A stretch of 64,000 nucleotides of DNA from Utricularia gibba. Taxonomy: Eukaryota > Streptophyta > Magnoliopsida > Lamiales > Lentibulariaceae. The stretch spans positions 2,604,001-2,668,000 of the forward strand of contig NEEC01000002.1 of the NCBI GenBank assembly GCA_002189035.1, written 5' to 3'. This document shows, one piece after another, positions 13,120-27,761 of the stretch. Below the pieces are notes generated by a model, which was not told the DNA's origin, ran no database searches, and worked only from the letters and a program-made list of their open reading frames with translations. Each line of letters begins with the position of its first letter. Within the stretch, counting starts at the first letter, position 1. A program made the position numbers and the translations under genes.

Positions 13120-15948
13120 CTCCAAAAAATAAACGTACAGAAGCAATCAACGAAATCGAAGAACTGAACCCGCTGAAAAAGAACACCGCGTAATAACAAA
13201 ACCCGTGAGCAATAGGGCAGAGAAGAACGACGGACTTACGACAAAGGGCATCAGAAGTAGACGGCGGAAACCTAGATTTTTCAGCAACGAAGTCGCCCGT
13301 AAGCAAAAACCTAGCTTTCTTTTACTTCACGGAATTCGAATTTTGCGCGACGCGCGAATATTGGGCGCTAAAGCAATTACACCGACTTGAATGACCAAAA
13401 TACCCATCCCGATTCGGCGCTTTTTAAAAATATTTTTTTAAAAAATAGAAATACGTGGAGATACTGAAAAAGCACAAAAACAACCAATACAATGTATTTC
13501 AATTTGCAAATTAGTAGTGCTTTGCGCTACTAATAAATAAAAACTTTGAAATAAATAGTCAACTTATTTTGATAAATAAAAAATTTGATACTTCTTGAAC
13601 AATCAGATTTTTAAATTGATTTGTTGTTAAAATGAAATAAGTAGAAGTAAAATTGAAAGTCTAAAATAAGTAAAAGTTTAAACAATTTGTAATAATAAAT
13701 TTATCATATGTTAAAAAATAAGTAGTCCAATTTACACCCTAAGTGATTTCATTTTAAAAAATCAATTCGTAAAATAAATTTTAATGTGTAATTGAAAGAT
13801 ATAATTTATTTTAAAATAATATTTGATTTTATTGGTGCAGTACGGACACCTATTATTCTAAAAATAATATTCGACTCCATATATGTATGTTTGTTCCCGT
13901 GGCCCAAGCCTCCTGATCTCCTTTTTTGGGGCCTTTTTTATTGAAGGTACAGCGTATCGGGTTCAATGATCAGGTCAGCAAAAGACATTACGACCACAGA
14001 AGCTGATGTTGGATAAAGCCCATTGCTTTCTTTTGCTGAAGCTTGACCGAAAATCAGCTGCACAGAACACGATGCCGTACAAGACAATACACACAACGCA
14101 AGTTGATCAACACACCATGTTTGGTGCTCAGAAACACAGTATTGCACAGATAGATACAGAAATGAGCTTTGAGAGGCGCATTTCAAGAAAACGCGCTTAG
14201 TCCCAACCGGAGAGACGTTTGTTCCCGTCGTATGACTCTAATCGCGCCTTCCACTCGGCGTAAACACAGCGATTGCCATGAAACACAGAGGCAGTCGTGT
14301 ACCGACCAAGAGTACGCAGAATAAATAGCGCAGAGCGGAAGAGTACCATCATGGAGACGCTCCGCTCTCCTCCACCAAAACCACCAATGGCTGCTGCCGG
14401 CCACCCTCAATAGCGACGAAACCCTAAATCGCAGACGACAAATTTATTCAGCCCTCATCCCCGTGAGAAAAGGTGCCAGCGTGTCAAGCCACCACCCACC
14501 GATTTAAATCATATTTTATTATACAAAAAAACACCTTCATTTTTATCACACAAAATGAAAAATGATCCATTTTAGTTTATTTCATGAAGTAATTTTTTAA
14601 ATATTTTAATATTTAATAATTATCTCGTAAAATTAATAATTTAAATTCTCTAATTAAATTCATAAATTATTTAATTTATTAAATATTTGTATTTAATAAT
14701 TAAATAGTAGATTAAATTAAAAATTTTATTATTTATTGTTCATTTAATTTAAAAATATATTTATATAATGATATTAAATTATTATATAATTATATGATTT
14801 AATATATTAAATTTATAATACAATTTATTTTATTAAATTTTATATTATACTACAAAATAATTTCATAATATTAAATTAATTGTATTCACATAATATTAAA
14901 AATTATTATATTATAGATAATGTGAATCAAATATTATTAATAGATAAAAAAAGGAATTGAAAAATGATGGGGCACTTGTGTTTTAGAAGTGTACTTTATG
15001 TGGAAATTAATGCTCACATTTATGTACTTGGGGGAACACGCTACTGCGACACGTGTAGGGCAAAGATTGCCTGCAGCATTAATTTTGTTCTTCTTCGTCG
15101 GCAAATAAATAAATACGCCTGCGCCCCCTTCTATTGTCAACATCCGTTTGTTACCCCCTTTTTTGCTCACTAAACTAAGTAACTAACTCATTAATTTCTA
15201 TTCTCTTTTTTATTATTATTTTAATGCCTCCAATATTTGCCCATAATAAATAATAATAATATGTACCCAATTTGGAAGCAAAGATTTTGGCTTTTGGTTT
15301 TTAGTAAAAGGGACACGGGGGGCGTGTACGGGTGAAGGACGGGTACCCGCGTCGTACCGGATACGGGGTAGAAATTCTGGGGTACGGGGCGGGGAGGGGG
15401 TGGATTTTATTTTGAAAATTAAAGGTGTTTTTTTTATTTAAAAAAATAAAAAGGAAAGTGGTAAAGGTGCCAGCCACCAGGTCCAGAGAAAGAGACGACG
15501 TTAAAACTGGAGTGGTGGGGGACTGGGGAAGCGTGCAGCGTGCATCTCATCCTCAGCGTCGCCATAACCGGCTCAACCCAAAGCTGCACGCGCAGACTTC
15601 GAAAGCCGCAAAACCCAAAGCAACAAGGAAACCGAAAAGCTCAGCTCTTTCGTGAATCCCTCGCCTTGGCCCATTACCTAGTTGCGGGTTTCTTTGTTTG
15701 CGGTACGGGAATGCATTTGTGTTTTTTCAGCAGTTTAAGGTCTTTTTGTGTGGCGCACATCTTCTTTTTTCTCTCTTTGAAGTGAAGTTTTGCTTGCTTT
15801 AGCGCTTTAAGTGGTTGGCTTTCTGCTGGGTTTCTTTTTTTCTTTTTGGGTTTGCGTTTGGTTGATATTTTTTTACTTGTTCAGAAGTGGTCGGCATTGT
15901 CGTTTTGGGGGAATTGGTTTTCTCAATTAGTGGGACAGAAAGGAAAGG
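13120..15948. other. intergenic region between COM1 and BIG BROTHER
   Basis: Divergent promoter space. 13390-13880 and 14510-14960 are strongly AT-rich. 13900-14470 and 14960-15180 are more mixed, and 15310-15420 is G-rich. The last few hundred bases should hold the BIG BROTHER promoter and leader. I see no supported gene. Confidence 0.5.
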
Positions 15949-17363
15949 ATGAATGAGAATCATCAACAAGAGATGGTGCACTACATGGACGGAGGGTATT
16001 CGTATCCCGTCACCGATTGTTTTGGACATTTTTTCGATGGTGTTTCTACTGCTGCGCCGTTGCCTTATTCTGACATGGCCCATATGAACCAGCAGGTCAT
16101 CTTCTTAATATTCCTTAATTGTGGTCAAGTTCATCCCTGAAACAATCCTTATACAACAAGATGGTGTTGATGTTATTTCAGGAATCTGCATATTGGTCAA
16201 TGCATATGAATTCATTTAGATATGGACCATCCACTACGGAGGATATGTATTGTGGTGTCTATGTGGGCGCTGGTCCTGCTCCTGTGATAGACTTCGGCAT
16301 GAGAGCTTGGGACTATTCTTTAGCTGCAACCGCCGAAGAACCTGTGACTGTGGATTTGCCAACTGAAGAAGAAAATGCTGCTTTTTCCGTCCATGCTATT
16401 CCCGAAGAGCGTAAGTTTTGTCCTTTTTTTGTTTGTTCACTGAAGAAAATGATGTTCTCACGAATCTGGTTCAGCACCTCTTGTTAACATATAGCTCTAT
16501 GGTTTGCTGAATATGCAGGCTCACTGAATGATCAAGATGCTGAGAGTGCTCAGGTTTGCATTCATTCAGCTCAACCGTTATCATCTGTTCTACCATGTTG
16601 CTATTATTGCTGATAAGCAGCACAGTTCAGCTGCAAAAAACCTGCGCTGCTCATACAACTGATGTTGCATTTTTTCTCTTTTGGATCTTAATGTAGATAT
16701 TACTACAAGACGACATTGATCCTGACAACATGACCTATGAGGTATGGATTTCCAGGGTCTCACACTGTCCATTCCAGAGACAAGTTCAGCACAAGAAAAG
16801 ATCCTTCTGTAGGAATTACCAAGTTGCTACTGAAAAGCTGTCTTTCTCATATCCAGGAATTGCTTGATCTTGGGGAGGCATTGGGAAGTGAAAGCCGAGG
16901 GCTTTCCAAGGAGCTTATCGACCTACTTCCTACTTCAAAACACAAGTCGGGTGGACTTTTCTCGAGGCGAAAATCCGGAGACAGGTGACATTCTGCAGAT
17001 GAGGTTCCAATTTCCCTTCCCTTTTGGTGCTAGCCTGCTGAAACCATGTGCATTCTAATCTTATCATCCTCCCTGGCCCCTTTAAGTGTTCTTCTTGTTT
17101 CTGCACCATATCTGAGCTGTGGATTCACCCCAGATGCGTGATCTGCCAAATGCGGTACAAACGAGGCGATCGGCTGATCAACTTGCCATGCAAGCACGCC
17201 TACCACACTGACTGCGGGTCGAAATGGCTCAGCATAAACAAGGTATGTCTCCCTCCGATCATGTAGCTCTCCGGCGATGGTTCTCTGACCAGCCTTCCGT
17301 CTTCCACCCCAGACATGCCCGGTCTGCAACACGGAGGTGTTTGGCGACGAATCAAGACAATGA
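15949..17363 (+). CDS. BB: BIG BROTHER-type RING E3 ubiquitin ligase
   Basis: RING E3 that restricts organ growth by limiting the duration of cell proliferation; in Arabidopsis it acts with DA1. Seven exons join in phase: 15949-16095, 16182-16410, 16519-16553, 16697-16741, 16857-16984, 17134-17242, 17313-17363. They encode 247 residues, the usual length for this family. Recognisable blocks are the N-terminal MNENHQQEM, the acidic QDDIDPDNMTYEELLDLGEA, SRGLSKELIDLLPTSKHKSG, and the C-terminal RING. The RING ligands are CVIC, CKHAYH, C, and CPVC, followed by NTEVFGDES. A glycine follows the zinc-binding cysteine (TDCGSKW) where relatives usually have isoleucine. No frame breaks. Expected in the nucleus and cytoplasm with an E2 partner. 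Confidence 0.94.
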
Positions 17364-19522
17364 TGATGAGGAGGTCAGCAGCTGATACTGGTGAATGGGG
17401 CCTGTCAATTCTTTTGTTACGACACTACACGGTAGAGAAGAAGGTGTGCCTGCCTGCGCGTGCATGCGTCCGTACTCGTCTGCCACAGTCCGGAAATCTT
17501 CTCATATATAAAAACCCACTGAAATCCATTCTTTTTTTCTTTCACCAGAGCAGCCCATTTGCTCTTCTCTGTGTATGCCTTCCCTTTTGACCTCTTCTAT
17601 GGAAGCTTTACGTTATAAAAACTCAGGAGTGTCTATGTACCTTTACGTTATAATTTTTATTCTTTTAATTGTTTAAAATTAATTACACTAATTTAAATTT
17701 ATAATATTAATAACAGAATTTCATGTTTTACAGATTTTTTGTAATTGGCCCCACTGGTCCAAGTGCGATTCCACAACTAATTAAAGCTAGGGTTCCAAAA
17801 GCGAAATTTCAGAAATATTCTTTCGGCAAAATCCAAAATAATAAAAAAAACGTCCAAAATTTGTATAAGATTTGAAAATATCTCATATAAATTTCAGAAG
17901 ATATCTTTTATTTAATTAAAATATGATATTATGTGTTTTAAATATCTAATTATTATAATTTTACGTTATTCTTTTTTAAAAAATGTTATAAAATATTAAA
18001 ATAATCATTTATTTAAACACATATACTTCTTCATCTATAATCAATATGATATATTAAAATTATATCTCTAATCTTATATTTTACTAGATACAAGTCTTCA
18101 TCATCATGATATACTTTTTCTAAAAAAACGACATTTGATATAAAATTATTAAAGTTCATCTATTTAAACATGCATCTTCTCTGTGGGAAAAATCCAAAAT
18201 AATAAAAGAACCGTCCTAATTTTATACTGGATTTGAAAAAATGCATCATAAAAAAATTAAACTGATATCTTTATTTAAATAGATAAAGTATGATATTGTT
18301 TATTTTGAATATTCGATCATCATGATTATATATTTTATTCTTTTAAATAAAAAAACTTCATGTAGAATTAAAAATGTCTATCTATTTAATACGTTATCTT
18401 TCTTCATCCAATTAATATGGTATACTATCATTATGTCTCCCGTCTAACACTTTACAAGACTATTACTATATCTTGCTTTTGATTAATATACTTAATTAAA
18501 TTATCCCATTACCATCTATCCAAAGAAATACATTCGAGTTGTCCTCAAGGTGTATCCATGTCGGTGGAACTTCGTATTGGATTCGATTCACTTTAAATTC
18601 ATAATTTTTTTGTGTATGTATTCAATATTTTTATAATAAAATTGAAATTTATAAATATTAAATTAGGAATAAATCGAAAGGAATATTAAAAGAGTGGCCC
18701 AATCCACTTTCTCACGGTGACAAGATGATGGGTATTCTGGATACGCCTGCCAGTGAATTAAACACCCACCAAAGTTTCCTGTTTGAGCAGCCACCAGGAG
18801 CCCCTTTTGAGCAGCCAACATTGTAAATTCATCACCTTTGAATCAGCAACACGCCTGGGTGATCGAGGGGCCTCCTCGCGTTGCTATCAGAAGCATCCGT
18901 GATGAGGAAGGGCACCCACCCGCAATGGGACCGGACCCTCTGCTGCTGCTGCTCCTGCTGCTTCTGCTTTATATCCACTTCCCTCTTTTTCTTTAACGCC
19001 AACCAAATTAGTGACCCACGGTCCACGCTATGCTACTCACTCACATGGCTCAAGAACCCGCAGGGTCTTTTCCGGAACATAATCTCCGTCTTCTGGTTCT
19101 TTCGAAGAAATTTGATCTTCAAGTGAAATTCGGTGTTGATGATCTTGGGGTGGAGTGAGTTTCGATTTTCTGGGTGTCTAGGATACACATTTTTCTTCAA
19201 TGTTTCAATGCCAAATGCAGATGATGAGCAAGAGTGGATTTGTTGCTAGTTTCTTGGAAGCTGAGCTCCTTCATGTGGGCTATCAATTTGAGGGGAGCAG
19301 ATCAGATCAACTCGAATGTGAAATCGGAATGAAACTGGTAAAAAAATCTCAGTATCTGTACAAATGGGCAGGCGGATCCAGCGATGATCACAGTTTGTGA
19401 TGATTAGACATCCAGACATGGTCATGTCCGTAACATCATCCTAGTCCCAGTATTGATAGATGTGGACATGGTGAAAGTAACTGTCTGTGAATCTTACAAA
19501 GGAGCACATGGGGAGCAAATGA
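17364..19522. other. intergenic region between BIG BROTHER and the glutaredoxin-like gene
   Basis: 17640-18700 is very AT-rich and contains a diverged direct duplication, listed separately. 18840-19520 is less AT-rich and probably includes the leader of the downstream gene; it has CTG-rich runs near 18938-18968. No coding sequence that I can support. Confidence 0.5.
17826..18500 (+). repeat. diverged direct tandem duplication, unit about 360 bp
   Basis: AAAATCCAAAATAATAAAA occurs at about 17829 and again at about 18188. After each copy the same series of AT-rich motifs follows at similar spacing: a TATGATATT block, then TTCATC with an AATATG neighbourhood, then a TTTAC-AAG end near 18090 and 18450. 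The copies are clearly diverged, so this is an old duplication or a repeat-family remnant. It has no coding potential. Confidence 0.55.
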
Positions 19523-19807
19523 ATGGGCAAACCAGAAAGGGAAGAAGAGAAGGCAAGTGGCGGGCCCAAGGACACCAAACCCACCATCGCTATGGTGGTT
19601 GTGGGTGTTCTTCATGAGTCTCCATCATCTACGGGCATCCGCGTCAAATGGAACCTTCAATTTCCTTCGCTTTTTCTTGTTGATAAATGCACTGCGTCTT
19701 TTCCGTTTTCTTGTTCTTTCTTTCACTTCATTGGGGTCTCCCCTTTTTTCGTGGACTGGTTTGGAGTCGATTTGTTGCAAAGATTGTGTTCTTTTGGGTG
19801 GGTATCC

Positions 19808-20665
19808 ATGGCCGACTGCAAGAAGCAAGGAAGGGATTTCCCAGAGAAAACCCACATCGGGAATCTAGAGATGGGTACCCCTTTGAATTTGGATGTCGCT
19901 CTGCCGATCGATGCTGCTTTCACCAACCCGATTTTCGAGCTCTGTAATGCTCCGTTTTTTCGGCGAGGAGGCCCATTGAAGAATCTCTACAGCTCCCCAT
20001 TTGGGTCCATGGTCGCTGCAGGGAATACTTTGAAGGGGAAAGTATGGAAAATATGCTCACTTTTTGAAGCTGCGAAAGTAACCACGAATGCTCCTGATTC
20101 GCAACAGCCCTCTTCGTCGATATCAAAATCATTGTTAGCGGCGCCACCGGAGACATCTATTTTGATGCACAAAAGCATCCCTCTTCCGCTCCCCGATCTG
20201 ATCAGGCTGCCGGGAACTGAGGACAGGGTTGTTATTTACTTCACCAGTCTCAGAGGGGTAAGGAAAACATTTCAGGATTGTCATAGCACTCGCATGATCT
20301 TTCATGGCCTGCGAGTGAACCTTGATGAAAGGGACCTATCAATGGACGTTGGGTACAGAAAAGAATTGCAGAGGGTGTTAGGGGAAAGGAACTTAACATT
20401 GCCTCATGTTTTCGTAAAGGGCATCCACATTGGTGGGGCTGAAGTAATCAGGCAAATGCTTGAGAATGGTGAGCTTGTGAAGCTGATCAAAGGCTTGCCC
20501 TTAAGCGCAGCAAAGCCCTGCGAAGCTTGCAATGATGTGAGATTCATTCCTTGCACGAATTGTGATGGTAGTCGTAAAGTGTATGATGAAGATGAGCAAC
20601 TGCCAAAGAGATGCTGTGAATGCAATGAGAACGGCCTGGTTAGGTGCCCTCTTTGCTGCTCCTAG
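19808..20665 (+). CDS. glutaredoxin-like protein with C-terminal CxxC motifs
   Basis: Intronless gene for a plant-specific glutaredoxin-domain protein of 285 residues, of the At5g39865/At3g28850 type. Residues about 135-245 form the glutaredoxin fold: VVIYFTSLRGVRKTFQDC, VNLDERDLSMDVGYRKEL, LPHVFVKGIHIGGAEVIRQM. The classical CPxC active site is absent; the position reads SLRGVRKTFQDC, so ordinary disulfide reductase activity is unlikely. The C-terminus has four cysteine pairs (CEAC, CTNC, CCEC, CPLC), a typical zinc or metal-binding tail. The biochemical role is unknown. I chose the ATG at 19808 (MADCKKQGRD). The frame is open upstream to an ATG at 19523, but that 95-codon extension is rich in Phe and does not look like family sequence. 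Confidence 0.87.
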   Translation: MADCKKQGRDFPEKTHIGNLEMGTPLNLDVALPIDAAFTNPIFELCNAPFFRRGGPLKNLYSSPFGSMVAAGNTLKGKVWKICSLFEAAKVTTNAPDSQQPSSSISKSLLAAPPETSILMHKSIPLPLPDLIRLPGTEDRVVIYFTSLRGVRKTFQDCHSTRMIFHGLRVNLDERDLSMDVGYRKELQRVLGERNLTLPHVFVKGIHIGGAEVIRQMLENGELVKLIKGLPLSAAKPCEACNDVRFIPCTNCDGSRKVYDEDEQLPKRCCECNENGLVRCPLCCS

Positions 20666-20992
20666 GAGGCGGAATCGACTGCCATTACAAAATAGCAGCA
20701 TTCTCAGAAGATGCGTAGCATGTAATATGTATCTTATCCTATTCTGCAACTGTTATTCTATCCTCTGCAACAGTGAAGTAAGTAGATATGTGTATAAGTG
20801 TCAAGCATTCTTGTGAATTTAGGTGGTTGCCTGTGTTTGATGTAGTGGACAGGCTGTGGAAATTTGAACTTCTGGTGCTAATGAATTGGAATTTGACTCT
20901 GTGCTGTTGCATTGTGATCATTCGCTGCTTGTTCGATGAAGAATGGATGTGTTGTTGTTTCAAACAAAGTGGGATATGTAAAGATTTTCCAT
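20666..20992. other. short spacer between convergent genes
   Basis: The 3' flanks of the glutaredoxin-like gene and the SDR gene. Nothing else seen. Confidence 0.6.
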
Positions 20993-21953
20993 TTATTTCT
21001 GATAGATGAAACTCAGGGTGTTTGTAGCCGCCGTGTATCCGCCGTCGATGACCAGATTGTGGGCGGTGATGAACCTCGCTTCCTCACTAGCCAGAAACAC
21101 CACCGCATTGGCAACGTCCTCAGGGGTCGGGACCCTGCCATGGAGGAGGCTCCCCTTCTCTCCGGCCACTTTCATGATATCTTCCGCTTGCAGATTCGGA
21201 TTCCCGAGGACCATTCTGCTAGCATTGATCATCATTTCCGACGCCACTCCGTGGGGAGATATGCAATTCACACGAATCCCGTACAATCCGAGCTCGCACG
21301 CGGCGGTTCTCCCCACCCCGAGAATGGCCGCTTTTGACATCGTGTAAGGGTGTGCGGCGAGGCCGCCCACTATCGCTGCAGTGCTGGATGAGCATATGAT
21401 ACTTCCGGCGACTTTGCCGGCGATCATGGCTCGGGAAGCGTGTTTTATTCCGTATAACACCCCGTTCAAGTTGACGGCAAGGAGCGCCGTGAGATCCTCT
21501 GTTTCCAGGTTTCTGATGCTACCAACGGATCCTCCGACGCCGGCGTTGTTGAACATGATGTCTAGACGGCCTTTCCACGCGACCGCGAGCCCAACCGCGC
21601 GTTCCACGTCCCCTTCAACCGATACATCACAGTGGATGTAGCGGCCACCTATTTTCGCAGCCAAGTCTGAACCGCCTTCATCAAGTACGTCCGCGATCAC
21701 CACATGTGCCCCGTTCCCGGCGAACGCTTTCGCTGTGGCTGCACCGATCCCCCGTGCGCCACCTGTGATCACGGCCACCTTGTCTGGCAACCTTCACCCC
21801 CACAAAAACGAAAAGAAGGAAAACCCCATAAGAACCATTACGAATGAACTACCCATCCATTTCTACGTTTACAAAGAGAAATTAGCGATGAAACCACCTT
21901 TTTCCAAGGAATAAACCACTGGATCCGTCGCCGGCGCCGCCGTCGGAATCCAT
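20993..21953 (-). CDS. short-chain dehydrogenase/reductase (SDR110C-like)
   Basis: NAD(P)(H)-dependent oxidoreductase of the plant group that includes xanthoxin dehydrogenase, secoisolariciresinol dehydrogenase and momilactone A synthase. The substrate cannot be set from sequence. Two exons: 21898-21953 and 20993-21791, joined in phase 2, giving 284 residues. The first exon encodes MDSDGGAGDGSSGLFLGKR and runs into LPDKVAVITGGARGIG. I built it from the phase and a donor at 21896-21897, because the large exon has no ATG before LPDK. Motifs: TGGARGIG for the cofactor, D in VIADV favouring NAD(H), NNAGVGG, the catalytic Ser in SSSTAAIVGG, YTMSK for Tyr and Lys, and a C-terminal VIDGGYT. It is convergent with the glutaredoxin-like gene, about 330 bases away. 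No frame breaks. Confidence 0.9.
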
Positions 21954-24900
21954 TGGAATCCGCTTCATCCACTAGATGAATACTCATGCGCACTGATTTA
22001 TATGCAAATACAATCAAGCCTCCCCTGTTTCCCCTTTCGCCCATCAATTTTTCTTCACACACTCGTCATTGCCAAACTAATCCTCAACTGAACATCCATT
22101 TCCGGCAGCACGTTCCCACTTGGAACCAATGAACACAGAGACAGGTTATAAAATTAATATAAGATTAGAATTGTTTTTTTTTTTTCATAAATGATGATTA
22201 CAAAATTTATTCATATTTAAAAATAAAAAACAAGAAATATATGTTTATAATCAAATGATATATTTACTTATATTTATAAATTAGAAAATCATTTATAGGA
22301 TAAATATATAAATTATAGTTTAGATTATTATATTAATTTAAATAGATTTACATTAAAATTCTAATTCTAATTTACTTAAAAAGATCAATAATTGAAATTA
22401 TTTATAAAAAATATGAATATAGTTATAAATTTATATTTCATTTTGAATAGTTAGAAGCTATACTTTCAAGCTTCTTTAGAAATGGACCCATTTGATTTTA
22501 TTAAAATAAGAATTCACTTTCAAAGCCTGTGCATGTTGGGCCGGCTTATGGGGCTTGGACGACCCGAGCCCATCTTCATTTATAAACTAAAAGCCAGCCC
22601 AGTCTAATATTGAATTTCTGCGGACCGAAAGCTACAGCCTACAAAAAAGATTTCAGTTCACTTGAGCTACGAGGGGTAAGGCATCCGTTGAAATGAAGAA
22701 TTAAATAGAAAATATTAGATTTAACCAATGACTAGTAATGGATAATTTTTTATTATGTATTTGATTATTATTTTAATTTCAAGTCAATATATGAAATTGT
22801 TTATTCTAATAAAATATGGTGTAATAGGATGAGGTTTGGGGCACAATAAATAAATAAATGGATGAGACACGACAGCATCGGGCCAACCATCACGCCCTTC
22901 ATGTGATGGAAGTAAATACCCAACCCAACTTGCTCCGGCTGCTGCTGATGCTCGTGATGACGTATTTTTTTGGCCACGTTGGCAATCTAAGCCTATGCAA
23001 CATAATTGTTTGCAAAATAGACTCATTTGGTAATTCTTTATGAAATAGCCCTGTGTTTCTTTAAAATAATTATATTTATTAATTATTCATTTTAATTTAA
23101 TATTTTAATAAATATAATCTATAAATATAATTATTTTTAATTGATTAAAACCATATTTTAAAATATAACTTTTTATTAAAAAAATAATTTAACAAACAAA
23201 ATTATACTACATTTTAATATAATTAATTGCATTAATACGGGTGCCCTCTATGCATACAGGTATAGATTATACATAAACGGCGCTTGTATCATATATAAAA
23301 CAGTATATGAGTATAATTTATACATAAACTACGTGTGTATTATATCATAGTAGTTATAATCAAAATATATTTTTTTCATTTATAAAATTACTTGATGATC
23401 ACAGTTATGAATATGTTTATAGACGTTGAATATAAATGAGTAATGTTCTTAGCTTAATTGATCATATATTTTTGTTTAAATTTATTGATCATGGGTTAGA
23501 TTCTTGTTAATTATAATTTTTTAAAAAAATATATTTGAAAATAGTATTCAGAAATTAAAAAATGATTGTAAGAGTGAAAATATTTTTAATTTTTATATAT
23601 TTGTATTTTTTTGAATATAATTAATTATTGTTATTGTTTGAAATATTTATTGTTATTACTTTAGATTGTTTAATAAAAATTGGACTATTTAACAAACAAT
23701 TACGCAAGAGAAGACTAGCTTGCTAATAACTATGAAAGAGGGTTATTTCACTAATAAAATTTTAAAACTATACTATTTTGCTAAAAAGCCCGCATTTTTC
23801 ATTAAAGTTCACAATGTGCCGAAGCAACCTAACATTTCCCAAGTTTTGGATTTTGATTTTATGTCCAAAATGGTGAAATTATTGCAATGTCTTTTAACCT
23901 AGGAAACTATTTTTCATTTTTGTTATATTTATAAAAGAAAATGAAGCATATGTATGATGCTTATGTTTTAAACTCGGTCAATTAATCGACAAGTTGAACT
24001 GGTCAATCAATTTTCCATAACATACCGACTAACCAAATGTATGATTATGACATAAACATTTTTTTAATATAAAAAATAATAAAAATGTATGACTTGTAGT
24101 TAATTTGATTTTTTTTAATAATAATAAAGTGAAAAACATCTATCTTTGTATTTTTATTATAGAAATGTATAATATGTTCTTAAAAGTTAATTTTTTATTT
24201 CTATTATTAATATTTGATGTTGATAATTAATACTTTAATAATATTTAATATCATGTTTAAAAAATTGTAATGTTTTTTTTTAATTAATTTCGGATTTGAC
24301 CGTCAAATCCGAGTTTTGAACCGAGCCAGGTCCGGATCGGGTTTTAAATTCCGAGTTGAAAATGAAAACAAACGTGGATACATTATTAAAAGTGAATGAT
24401 GGGTTGAGTTCGTTGGGCGTATGGTTTCGTGTCGTGTGCGAAAGATGAAATTTTCCGAGGGCTTTTTTTTATTTCAGATTGTGTGGCGTTCGCTCCTTGT
24501 ACGTGTAATGACGACGAAATCTTGATAGGGACGGGTGTGGGCCCCAATCCCTGTACAAAATGACTCTTGGCGTGTGCCCGAAGCCGCTCAGCCTCGCCGA
24601 CGTCTTCTTGCCGCGGGCGCGTGTCGGGGTGTGGGGCCCATCGCCATCTGGTGGGATGGAGTGGAGCCCACCCCAGTACGTGGAACTCTGTGTTCCACAA
24701 CTGCTCCCTTTCTCAAACCATTAAAATATACCAGGACTTTGAAAAAAAAACATAAAATTCAAAAATCTAAGAGGATTTTTTTATAATTTTTGATTAATAT
24801 CTCCCACCGACTCTATTGAATGGGTCAAAACTCGCACGCTGACCCAGACCCGGTTGAGGATGGGGCAGGTGGGTAGTTGACACGTGGCATGGCTTCGGAT

Positions 24901-25860
24901 TTGGATATAGACATGTTTGATTTCTTAGATTTGACAAATTCAAAGAAGCTAAATCCATTGAATGTGTATCTCATTGTACACCCCAACCTCATCCTTCATT
25001 GGATTGCGACTTTGTTAGGAAAGCACTCCCGTCTCTTTCTTTCCTTTTCTTTTGTTTCTCAAAGACCAGTAAAATACAAAAAAGAGGGAGGAAAGTTCCT
25101 GTGTGTGTTGCTGTTCCAACTTCCAATTTTATGGGATGCCCCTGTCTCTGGGGAGGGACCCTCCTTTCCCAGTCACCTGCTGCTGCTTCTCTTCAACCAT
25201 CTTCTACTCCTCAGTTCAGTGCATGTTCCGGTCAAAACCTGCATTGAAGTCGAGGGAAGGATCATGAGGACAGAATGTTGTAGATAGAACATGATTGCTT
25301 CCTGCTCTTTCATATGCCTGCATACAACTCCAAACCAACTGTATTTATGGCAAACTGTTTGACAAACTGAACAAGAAGGCCGATGACATTGAAAGTAACT
25401 TGTCTTGCAGGATGGGACCAGGGACCTTAAAGATGGTTAGCAGCACAGGAACAAACTCATCCTCAGTTAAAATCATGGAATGGATAGTATCTGTGATGAA
25501 GGGATTGAGATCAGGATTGTGTTTTTTGAGAGGTGATCTGAGGAGACTTTTGTCCTTTTTCTGGAATGGGTAGCAAATGTGGGTGACGAAAGACGGCAAG
25601 TAGATCTATGGAAATCTTGTCAATGTAGGGACACTTGTTATCTAAATGTTTCTCCTGCAACTGGGAAATCTCAACATGAAGTAAAAAAAAGATAATATGC
25701 TCAATATAATATATGTGCAATCATGCAAATTGACTGTTTCCAGGCGAATATGCGGGTTTGACTGTGTGGATTCTACTACCCAAAAGCTCTGCTTAAATGC
25801 TAGTCACCTCCCAAGACATGTGCAGAAAGTCTTGCATTCTTCTTCCGCCCCAGAAACACC
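21954..25860. other. 3.9 kb intergenic region upstream of the CKX gene
   Basis: 22140-22450, 23040-23700 and 23930-24290 are very AT-rich. 24300-24720 is more GC-rich with a G/C-biased block near 24535-24680. 24880-25290 is mixed and pyrimidine-rich. I find no conserved protein in any frame and no transposon termini. The SDR promoter should lie at the left end and the CKX promoter at the right. Confidence 0.5.

Positions 25861-27761
<1,901 letters not shown>

Noticed and set aside
19523-19807. Upstream in-frame ATG extending the glutaredoxin-like protein by 95 residues
   Set aside because: The composition is unlike the family, Phe-rich with no conserved block; MADCKKQGRD at 19808 is a better start.
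24877-25287. 136-codon plus-strand frame upstream of the CKX gene
   Set aside because: Its composition follows a pyrimidine-rich stretch and it has no conserved motif. Probably promoter or leader sequence.
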